Shown one piece after another: positions 1 to 4,768 of a stretch of 6,542 nt of DNA. The position numbers and the translations under genes were made by a program. The notes below the pieces were generated by a model. The model was not told the origin of the DNA. It saw only the letters and a program-made list of their open reading frames with translations, and ran no database searches. The number at the start of each line of letters is the position of its first letter. The first letter of the stretch is position 1. Origin of the DNA: an uncultured Eubacteriales bacterium (GTDB taxonomy: Bacteria; Bacillota; Clostridia; UMGS1883); the NCBI GenBank assembly GCA_905195005.1, contig CAJJUC010000136.1:1-6542 (forward strand). Direction: 5' to 3'.

Positions 1-2
1 GC

Positions 3-185
3 CCGGTATTGAACGGTGAACACTACCTGACGGGTGATGAGGTGTGCAGGCGGCTTTGCATCAGCAAACGGACGTTGCAGGATTACAGGGACACGGGGCT
101 GCTGGGCTACGTGCAGCTTCCGGGAAAAATCATCTACCGTGAAAGCGAGATTTTAGACCTGCTGGAAAGACATTACAGAAAATGA
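3..185 (+). CDS. Helix-turn-helix domain protein, 3' end only (Bacteroides mobile-element type)
   Basis: The reading frame is already open at the window edge and gives 60 residues before a TGA at 183-185; the start codon lies outside. The core TGDEVCRRLCISKRTLQDYR followed by DTGLLGYVQLPGKIIY is a MerR-like/HTH_17 winged-helix DNA-binding fold: helix-turn-helix, then a short beta wing. The tail (ESEILDLLERHYRK) is the usual C-terminal helix. From family knowledge, small proteins of about 90-110 residues with this layout are common in Bacteroidetes conjugative and mobilizable elements, where some act as excision or regulatory factors. The exact role here is unknown. The only visible neighbours are a repeat-rich spacer and a DUF4062 gene, which fits accessory DNA. 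Fold confidence is high; the mobile-element assignment is inference from recall. Confidence 0.75.
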   Translation, partial: PVLNGEHYLTGDEVCRRLCISKRTLQDYRDTGLLGYVQLPGKIIYRESEILDLLERHYRK

Positions 186-253
186 AATCTTGAAAACATG
201 AAATCTTGTTTTATTGATGTCTTGCTTCCTTGAAATATTGAAGTATTGAAATA
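183..253. repeat. Short direct repeats downstream of the HTH gene (iteron-like)
   Basis: Two sets of direct repeats are visible. TGAAATCTTG occurs at 183-192, overlapping the HTH stop codon, and again at 199-208. TTGAAATA occurs at 230-237, as TTGAAGTA at 238-245, and as TTGAAATA at 246-253, making a perfect-phase 8-bp tandem with one substitution. All share a TTGAAAT/TGAAATC-like core. Such arrays can be protein-binding sites (iterons, excision-factor sites) or simple AT-rich drift. No replication or transfer gene is visible to choose between these. Confidence 0.5.
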
Positions 254-288
254 TAGCTGTCTTGTTTTCTATATTGTTTGATTGATTG

Positions 289-332
289 AAAGCCAGCAAT
301 CACGTTTTCTTTAAAACTGTATTGCTGGCTTT
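289..332 (+). terminator. Long hairpin in spacer, possible terminator of the HTH gene
   Basis: AAAGCCAGCAAT at 289-300 is an exact inverted match to ATTGCTGGCTTT at 321-332, a 12-bp perfect stem around a 20-nt loop. The loop can extend the stem with AC/GT, one G-C pair and TTTT/AAAA (305-308 with 313-316), with one bulged base. Only three T residues close the stem before a G, so it is a weak classical terminator. It lies 103 bp after the HTH stop and before the next promoter, which suits termination or boundary use. It could instead be a recombinase or processing site. Confidence 0.45.
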
Positions 333-370
333 GTAATCCACCAATTTATAATTAGGATTTATATAATTAG

Positions 371-401
371 TATGTTATACTTTCAGTTTTTCGTATATTT
401 G
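371..401 (+). promoter_or_regulatory. Bacteroidetes-type promoter for the DUF4062 gene
   Basis: TATATTTG at 394-401 fits the Bacteroidetes -7 element TAnnTTTG exactly. TATG at 371-374 lies 19 nt upstream and differs by one base from the -33 element TTTG, at the expected spacing. Transcription would begin near 408, leaving a leader of about 40 nt to the ATG at 447. No good TTGACA/TATAAT pair is seen here, unlike the promoters of the right-hand part of the window. The same bases (393-402, GTATATTTGC) also match the GTAnnTTTGC core known from CTnDOT-type attachment sites, so the site is ambiguous. Confidence 0.5.
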
Positions 402-446
402 CATTGTATTCAAATAAAAGAGATTAAATACTAAAATTATAGAGAT

Positions 447-863
447 ATGGCAAAACCGCGTGTTTTTATAAGTTCCACTTTTTATGATTTGAGACAAATT
501 AGAGTAGAACTAGATAAGTTTATAGAGGGGTTAGGGTACGAACCCGTTAGAAATGAGGAGGGGGATATTCCTTATGGCAAGGATGAAGCTTTACAGGCAT
601 ATTGCTATAAAGAGATAGCTAATATAGATGTTTTGGTCTCGATAATAGGCAGCCGTTATGGCAGTAAAGGTATAATCAAAGAGAAAGAGCAGGAATATTC
701 TGTGTCGCAACTGGAACTTAAAACGGCACTAAAGGAAGATAAGCAGGTTTTCGTTTTTATAGATAAGAATGTTTTTACGGAGCAGCTTCCAAACAGAGGA
801 GCTGCTCTGTTTTTTGTCAAAAATCTTCGCCGGCTTCGGTGTTGTTTTGCTCATTCGTGGTAG
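447..863 (+). CDS. DUF4062 domain protein, truncated and fused to unrelated sequence
   Basis: The first roughly 112 residues are a clear DUF4062 domain: KPRVFISSTFYDLRQIRVEL at 3-22, then LGYEP, a GDIPYGKDEAL stretch, CYKEI, a hydrophobic strand ending in IIGSRYGS, then SVSQLELKTAL and KQVFVFIDKNVF. DUF4062 is known as the N-terminal module of larger proteins, often fused to NTPase or other effector domains and frequent in accessory and defence-like loci; its biochemical role is not well defined. Family-like sequence stops at about VFTE (codon 112). The last 26 residues (QLPNRGAAL onward) are not DUF4062-like, and they are read through a terminator-like hairpin (777-815). The normal C-terminal part is therefore missing and the product is probably non-functional. 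The start lacks a Shine-Dalgarno sequence, which agrees with Bacteroidetes origin. Codons are rich in ATA, AGA and TTA, unlike the genes to the right. Confidence 0.75.
   Translation: MAKPRVFISSTFYDLRQIRVELDKFIEGLGYEPVRNEEGDIPYGKDEALQAYCYKEIANIDVLVSIIGSRYGSKGIIKEKEQEYSVSQLELKTALKEDKQVFVFIDKNVFTEQLPNRGAALFFVKNLRRLRCCFAHSW
770..785. other. Probable junction between Bacteroidetes-like and Clostridia-like DNA
   Basis: DUF4062 homology is readable up to about 782, and a clostridial-style terminator stem begins at about 777. To the left, genes lack Shine-Dalgarno sequences and use a TAnnTTTG promoter. To the right, most genes have GGAGG-type sites and TTGACA/TATAAT promoters. The breakpoint estimate rests on where recognisable family sequence ends, so it is good to perhaps 10-15 bp. 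No target-site duplication or inverted terminal repeat is evident. Confidence 0.5.
777..815 (+). terminator. Intrinsic terminator, plus strand
   Basis: Bases 777-789 pair with 798-810 (core GAGCAGCT 780-787 with AGCTGCTC 800-807, extended outward by G-U, C-G and A-U and inward by U-G and C-G). The loop is 8 nt, and the T-run at 810-815 follows at once. This is a textbook Rho-independent shape on the plus strand; the minus strand has no T-run after the stem. The gene it once served is not present, since what lies upstream is the interrupted DUF4062 frame. This supports a junction just left of 777. Confidence 0.6.
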
Positions 864-941
864 AATATATAAAGAAGAAACTTTATCTGACTTTCATAAT
901 TGAATCTATTTTTTCAAACGTTTTGACATCAAACGGACATC

Positions 942-988
942 AAAAAAAGGCTTGCCACAGAGTAGAAACCCTGTAAACAAGCCATTTT
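942..988 (-). terminator. Terminator of the rplM-rpsI operon
   Basis: Read on the minus strand, GGCTTG (978-983) pairs with CAAGCC (949-954), with an inner ACAG/CTGT pairing (971-974 with 957-960). It is followed directly by seven T residues (942-948). It begins 18 nt after the rpsI stop. A short T-run at 985-988 on the plus strand could give weak bidirectional activity. Confidence 0.85.
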
Positions 989-1000
989 CTTTGATAAAAA

Positions 1001-1396
1001 CTATCTCTTTGAGAACTGGGGTGCGCGGCGGGCTGCCTTGAGACCGTATTTCTTTCTTTCCTTCATACGAGGATCACGCGTCAGATAGCCTGCCTGCTTA
1101 AGGATGGGACGATAGGTTTCTTCATCAACCTGAAGAAGAGCTCTTGCAATACCGTGACGGATTGCGCCTGCCTGACCTGTGAAGCCGCCGCCCTTAACGT
1201 TTACCAGAACATCGAACTTGCCCTCTGTCTTTGTTGCAACAAGAGGCTGACGAAGGATAACCTTCAGCGTTTCAAGTCCGAAATAATCATCAATATTTCT
1301 TTTGTTGATCGTGATTTCGCCGTTGCCGGGAACGAGGCGAACGCGAGCAACAGACTGTTTTCTTCTGCCTGTACCGATAAACTGAGTTGTAGCCAT
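1001..1396 (-). CDS. rpsI: 30S ribosomal protein S9
   Basis: This is the small-subunit protein S9 (uS9), located in the 30S head. Its C-terminal tail reaches the P site and contacts the anticodon arm of tRNA. The 131-residue length is normal. Visible signatures are GTGRRKQSVARVRL at 8-21, the GGGFTGQAGAIRHGIARAL segment in the middle, the DPRMKERKKYG stretch, and the invariant end FSKR with arginine as last residue (131). The start is supported by an AGGGAGGG ribosome binding site at 1405-1412 on the minus strand, 8 nt before the ATG and overlapping the rplM stop, so the two genes are translated closely together. It is the second and last gene of the operon and is followed by a strong terminator. 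The gene is intact; nothing unusual is seen. Confidence 0.97.
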   Translation of the reverse strand: MATTQFIGTGRRKQSVARVRLVPGNGEITINKRNIDDYFGLETLKVILRQPLVATKTEGKFDVLVNVKGGGFTGQAGAIRHGIARALLQVDEETYRPILKQAGYLTRDPRMKERKKYGLKAARRAPQFSKR

Positions 1397-1411
1397 TTAA
1401 TTCACCCTCCC

Positions 1412-1849
1412 TTATTTAATATCCTGCGACCATACTTCGGGCTGCTGAGCCTGATGTGTGTGCTCTGCGCCTTTGTATACTCTGAGACGTGTAAGCGCGC
1501 TTCTGCCGATTGTTGTGTCGGGAAGCATACCCTTAACTGCAAGATACATTGCTCTGTCGGAACGCTTTTCCATCATATCCTTGGCGCTGACAGTCTTGAG
1601 ACCGCCGACCCAGCCTGTATGACGATAGTAGTTCTTCTGATTAAGCTTGTTTCCGGTAAATACTGCCTGATCGCAGTTGAGAATAATAACATGATCTCCG
1701 CAGTCAACATGGGGAGTGAACGACGGCTTCGTTTTACCGCGAAGGATGCTCGCAGCAGCTGCAGCAACGCGGCCAACGCTCTTTCCGGAAGCGTCGATGA
1801 TGTACCATTTTCTCTGAACCTGACCGGCTTTTTCCATATAGGTCTTCAT
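1412..1849 (-). CDS. rplM: 50S ribosomal protein L13
   Basis: This is large-subunit protein L13 (uL13), an early assembly protein that binds 23S rRNA. It has 145 residues, normal for the family. Visible landmarks are KWYIIDA at 14-20, GRVAAAAASILRGK at 26-39, FTPHVDCGDHVIILNCD at 44-60, the YYRHTGWVGGLK stretch at 74-85, AVKGMLP at 104-110, and the near-terminal RLRVYKGAEHTHQAQQPE. The start at 1849 has a GGAGGT site at 1859-1864 on the minus strand, 9 nt upstream. A second in-frame Met at residue 5 is less well placed. The gene is followed after 14 nt by rpsI, the standard bacterial pairing. The leader from the predicted promoter is only about 38 nt, which leaves little room for an L13-binding leader RNA of the kind known in Bacilli. 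Confidence 0.97.
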   Translation of the reverse strand: MKTYMEKAGQVQRKWYIIDASGKSVGRVAAAAASILRGKTKPSFTPHVDCGDHVIILNCDQAVFTGNKLNQKNYYRHTGWVGGLKTVSAKDMMEKRSDRAMYLAVKGMLPDTTIGRSALTRLRVYKGAEHTHQAQQPEVWSQDIK

Positions 1850-1894
1850 TCGGAATCTACCTCCATTTGTTCTTTTTTGATTTCAACAGTGGTT

Positions 1895-1923
1895 ATTTTA
1901 ATACATAGAAAAGGATTTGTCAA
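1895..1923 (-). promoter_or_regulatory. Housekeeping-sigma promoter of rplM-rpsI
   Basis: On the minus strand, TTGACA (1918-1923) and TAAAAT (1895-1900) are separated by exactly 17 nt. The -35 is perfect and the -10 has five of six consensus bases. Transcription would begin around 1888, giving a short leader. An A/T-rich stretch upstream of the -35 (about 1927-1955) could act as an UP element, as expected for a ribosomal protein operon. Confidence 0.85.
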
Positions 1924-1965
1924 CACTTTTTCTGAAAAAAATCAATTTAGAAAACCAATGCTCGC

Positions 1966-2002
1966 AAATACTCTTGTTTTCTTATAAATGCTCTTGTTTT
2001 CT
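1966..2002. repeat. 17-bp direct repeat between divergent promoters
   Basis: AAATACTCTTGTTTTCT at 1966-1982 recurs as AAATGCTCTTGTTTTCT at 1986-2002, with one mismatch and a period of 20 bp, close to two helical turns. It lies between the divergent promoters of rplM (1895-1923) and the HAD gene (2036-2064). Direct repeats in phase on the helix can be operator half-sites, but replication slippage would give the same picture. No known operator is recognised. Confidence 0.6.
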
Positions 2003-2035
2003 CGCGTTGTAAATTACATTTTTACTGATGACGGT

Positions 2036-2064
2036 TTGACAATATATCCTTTCTGTGATATATT
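2036..2064 (+). promoter_or_regulatory. Housekeeping-sigma promoter of the HAD gene
   Basis: TTGACA at 2036-2041 and TATATT at 2059-2064 are separated by 17 nt, so the -35 is perfect and the -10 is one base from consensus. Transcription would begin near 2071, about 24 nt before the ATG at 2095. Confidence 0.85.
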
Positions 2065-2094
2065 ACAAGGGAATTTTGGTTTCGGGGTGTTTGT

Positions 2095-2871
2095 ATGAGT
2101 TATGAGTTCAGCGGCGTGATTCTGCTTTCTGATATTGACGGAACACTTGCGTGGTCGGGCGATATATCGGAAGAAAATTTAAATGCCGTGCGTTTCTTCA
2201 CTGAGAACGGCGGAAAATTTACCGTTGCAACCGGGCGGTCAAGCGCCTATATCCGTGAATATTACACTCCGCGCCTCCGCATAAACGCGCCGATGGCAAC
2301 AATTAACGGAACGGTTTTGGAAACGCTTGACTCAGGCATGATCATATGGAAAAAAACGCTTTGCAAAGGATTTTCGCATGTGATACGCACTGCTTACGAA
2401 TATTGTGAATGCATAGAAAAGCTTCTTGTTTATAAAATAAACGAAACCGAATTATGCACCCGGCAGTTTACGGAGGATGACGGTGAGGAATACTTTAAGC
2501 TTCTTATCGTTACAAAGGACGAAAAAAATGCTCTTGATTTGCAGCGCTTTCTGACCCGAAAATTCGGCAGCAGATATGTCATTATGCGGAGCTGGAACAC
2601 AGGCATTGAAATTATTGAGCGCGGTGCAGGAAAGGGCATTTGCCTGAACCGAATTAAAAAAATGACAGGTTCGGAAATTGCAGTTGCAATGGGGGACTAT
2701 GAAAACGATTACGAGATGTTTGATGCAGCCGATATTTCGGTTGCAGTTGCAAATGCTGTGCCGCAGCTGAAGCAAAGGGCGAATTATATAACAGTGTCGG
2801 GAGAGCAGAATGCTGTGGCGAAAGTAATCGAGGATTTGCCGAAAATCATAGGTGAATACCGCAGTAAATGA
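2095..2871 (+). CDS. HAD-superfamily hydrolase, Cof-type (subclass IIB) phosphatase
   Basis: This is a cytosolic phosphatase of the haloacid dehalogenase superfamily. All four motifs are present. Motif I is SDIDGTL, with nucleophile D13 and acid/base D15. Motif II is ATGR at 45-48. Motif III lysine is K180 in GAGKG. Motif IV is GDYEND at 200-205, which binds Mg2+. The insert between motifs II and III is the alpha/beta cap of the IIB (Cof) subclass, and the length of 258 residues is typical. Members dephosphorylate sugar phosphates, flavin or pyridoxal phosphates and similar metabolites; the substrate cannot be read from the sequence. A pyridoxal kinase gene lies about 1.9 kb downstream, so a B6 phosphate is possible but speculative. 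The ribosome binding site is weak (GGGGTG at 2084-2089, 5 nt from the ATG). It has its own promoter; no clear terminator follows. Confidence 0.9.
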   Translation: MSYEFSGVILLSDIDGTLAWSGDISEENLNAVRFFTENGGKFTVATGRSSAYIREYYTPRLRINAPMATINGTVLETLDSGMIIWKKTLCKGFSHVIRTAYEYCECIEKLLVYKINETELCTRQFTEDDGEEYFKLLIVTKDEKNALDLQRFLTRKFGSRYVIMRSWNTGIEIIERGAGKGICLNRIKKMTGSEIAVAMGDYENDYEMFDAADISVAVANAVPQLKQRANYITVSGEQNAVAKVIEDLPKIIGEYRSK

Positions 2872-2892
2872 CAATCCGTGAGAAATAGTTTT

Positions 2893-2920
2893 ATTAAATA
2901 TTCATTAAACTAAGTATAAA
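2893..2920 (+). promoter_or_regulatory. Possible PhoP/PhoB-like operator (11-bp-spaced direct repeats)
   Basis: ATTAAA at 2893-2898, ATTAAA at 2904-2909 and TATAAA at 2915-2920 form three hexamers at an 11-bp period. They end about 20 bp upstream of the -35 element of the Na/Pi transporter gene. OmpR-family regulators of phosphate genes are known to bind hexamer direct repeats at about 11-bp period (TTAACA-like in Bacillus). The position suits activation and the downstream operon encodes a matching regulator type. The hexamers are A/T-rich and only roughly match that consensus, so chance is a real alternative. Confidence 0.35.
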
Positions 2921-2940
2921 ATTAAATAGGATATTTTTAC

Positions 2941-2969
2941 TTGCGTTTTTACAGCGAAAATGTTATAAT
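2941..2969 (+). promoter_or_regulatory. Promoter of the Na/Pi transporter operon
   Basis: A perfect -10, TATAAT, is at 2964-2969, preceded after 17 nt by TTGCGT at 2941-2946, which keeps four of six -35 consensus bases. A weak -35 next to upstream direct repeats is typical of an activator-dependent promoter. Transcription would begin near 2976, about 29 nt before the ATG at 3005. Confidence 0.75.
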
Positions 2970-3004
2970 TGACAATGACCTTATTTATAATCGGAGGAAG
3001 CAAC

Positions 3005-4756
3005 ATGGATTTTTTCTCAATTCTGACACTGACAGGCGGTCTGGCGCTTTTTCTTTACGGAATGAACGTGATGGGGGACGGATTGAAGCAGCTTTCGGGC
3101 GGAAAGCTTGAAAGCGTTCTCGGAAGGCTGACGTCAACACGGCTTAAGGGTTTTTTCCTTGGTTTTGCCGTCACTGCAATTATCCAAAGCTCATCGGCAA
3201 CAACCGTTATGCTTGTCGGTTTTGTCAATTCGGGCATAATGAAGCTTGGGCAAACAATAAGTATAATCATGGGAGCAAACGTCGGAACAACGGTGACCGC
3301 ATGGCTGCTTTCCACAACGGGAATAAGCGGTGACAGCTTCTTTATCCGCCTTTTAAAACCATCCTCGTTCACACCTGTTCTTGCGGCGGTTGGCGTTGTT
3401 ATGACAATGTCTGCTGCGTCCGATAAGAAAAAAAACATAGGAACAATATTGATCGGCTTCGCCGTGCTTATGTTCGGAATGGAAACCATGTCAGGGTCAA
3501 TGGACGGTCTTAAGGATTCTCCGTCCTTTGCGCGTATGCTTATAATGTTTTCAAATCCCGTTATGGGTATTCTTTCGGGGACGATTCTGACGGCAATCAT
3601 CCAGTCATCTTCCGCGTCTGTCGGAATACTTCAGGCGCTTTCGGCAACGGGAGTTATTCCGTTTTCAACAGCAATACCGATTATTCTCGGTCAGAATATC
3701 GGAACAACCATAACGCCGATTATTTCATCAATTAACGGAAACACGGATTCAAAGCGTGTCGCAATGGCGTGTCTGTATATAAAAATGATAGGTGTTATAA
3801 TTGTTTCGGTCATTTTCTATACTCTTCATTCCATAATGTCATTTGCATTTATGTCGCTTTATTCATCGGCATTTTCCATTGCGGTTATCCACACGCTCTT
3901 TAACATTTTCTCAACAATTGTGCTGATGCCGTTCTGCTCATTGATTGAAAAACTGACGATTGTAACGGTTCGCGGAAAATCGGACGAGCAGAGCGATGCT
4001 TTCCATACGCTGGACGAAAGATTTCTTTCGATGCCTGCATTCGCTGTTGAAAAATGCCGCCTGCTTGTATCGGATATGGCGGAAATTTCAAAAAATTCGC
4101 TTTTTGATGCGATAAATACGGTTGACAAGTATGATAATTCCGTGGACAAGTCCATTGTTGAGCGCGAAGCCGAGGTTGATCTATATGAAGACAAAACGAG
4201 CTCCTATCTTCTTAAGATTTCGGCGCGCCAGCTCACGCAGAAGGACAGCCGCGAGGTTTCGCAGCTGCTGCATGTTATAGGCGATGTTGAACGCATTTCC
4301 GATCATGCAGTGAATGTGCTTGAGGTTGCACGGGAGATTCATGACAAAAATATTGTCTTTTCAGAGGACGCCGTGCACGAGCTCGGCATTATAACAAACG
4401 CTGTGCGCGAGGTGGTTTCTCTTGCAACCGAGGCTTTGGTTAAGCAGGATTTGAACATTGCCAAAAAGGTTGAGCCGCTGGAACAGGTAATAGACAAGCT
4501 TAAATATAAGATAAAAAACCATCATATAAAGCGCCTGCGTGAGGGTGATTGCACAATAGAAATGGGCTTTATCCTTTCCGATTTGCTGACGAATTACGAG
4601 CGCGTGGCGGATCATTGCTCAAATATTGCCGTCTGTCTGCTTGAGATAGATAATAATTCGTTTGAAACGCATGAGTATCTCAACCATGTCAAGCAGGACG
4701 GTGAAAATGAATTTTTCGAGCAGTATGATTTGTATAAGAAACGCTATTCTATTTAA
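3005..4756 (+). CDS. Na+/phosphate cotransporter with C-terminal PhoU domain (NptA/YjbB type)
   Basis: This 583-residue membrane protein is expected to move inorganic phosphate with Na+ across the cytoplasmic membrane. The N-terminal half holds the two inverted Na_Pi_cotrans repeats, each with the hallmark QSSSA: QSSSATT at 61-67 and QSSSAS at 200-205. GANVGTTVTAW (90-100) and GQNIGTTITP (229-238) are the paired follow-on motifs. Hydrophobic helices continue to about residue 320. The cytoplasmic C-terminal part (about 345-560) is a PhoU-like helical domain with two metal-binding signatures, ERISDHAVN at 429-437 and ERVADHCSN at 532-540. The start at 3005 is chosen over an in-frame TTG at 2969 because GGAGG lies at 2993-2997, 7 nt upstream, and because the TTG start would overlap the -10 box. 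Family length agrees. It leads a plus-strand operon with a two-component system downstream. In bacteria these proteins may import or release phosphate; direction is not shown here. Confidence 0.93.
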   Translation: MDFFSILTLTGGLALFLYGMNVMGDGLKQLSGGKLESVLGRLTSTRLKGFFLGFAVTAIIQSSSATTVMLVGFVNSGIMKLGQTISIIMGANVGTTVTAWLLSTTGISGDSFFIRLLKPSSFTPVLAAVGVVMTMSAASDKKKNIGTILIGFAVLMFGMETMSGSMDGLKDSPSFARMLIMFSNPVMGILSGTILTAIIQSSSASVGILQALSATGVIPFSTAIPIILGQNIGTTITPIISSINGNTDSKRVAMACLYIKMIGVIIVSVIFYTLHSIMSFAFMSLYSSAFSIAVIHTLFNIFSTIVLMPFCSLIEKLTIVTVRGKSDEQSDAFHTLDERFLSMPAFAVEKCRLLVSDMAEISKNSLFDAINTVDKYDNSVDKSIVEREAEVDLYEDKTSSYLLKISARQLTQKDSREVSQLLHVIGDVERISDHAVNVLEVAREIHDKNIVFSEDAVHELGIITNAVREVVSLATEALVKQDLNIAKKVEPLEQVIDKLKYKIKNHHIKRLREGDCTIEMGFILSDLLTNYERVADHCSNIAVCLLEIDNNSFETHEYLNHVKQDGENEFFEQYDLYKKRYSI

Positions 4757-4768
4757 CGGAGCATTACA

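Noticed and set aside
1850..1894. L13 autoregulatory leader RNA upstream of rplM
   Set aside because: The consensus promoter puts the start near 1888, leaving only about 38 nt, with no evident multi-stem structure.
1928..1954. TTTTCT/AGAAAA inverted repeat upstream of the rplM promoter
   Set aside because: Arms are only 6 bp of A/T-rich sequence with a 15-nt loop, which is expected by chance in such a region; it more likely serves as an A/T-rich UP-like stretch.
1154..1987. 277-codon plus-strand open frame over rplM-rpsI
   Set aside because: It runs antisense to two unmistakable ribosomal protein genes, has cysteine-rich, low-quality sequence and matches no family. It is a shadow of their codon bias.
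2969..3004. Upstream TTG start adding 12 residues to the Na/Pi protein
   Set aside because: It would begin in the -10 box, while GGAGG at 2993-2997 is ideally placed for the ATG at 3005, and family proteins start near MDFF.
3055..3600. 181-codon minus-strand frame inside the Na/Pi transporter gene
   Set aside because: It is antisense to conserved QSSSA transporter repeats, has no ribosome binding site, and its proline/isoleucine-rich composition is typical of a reverse shadow.
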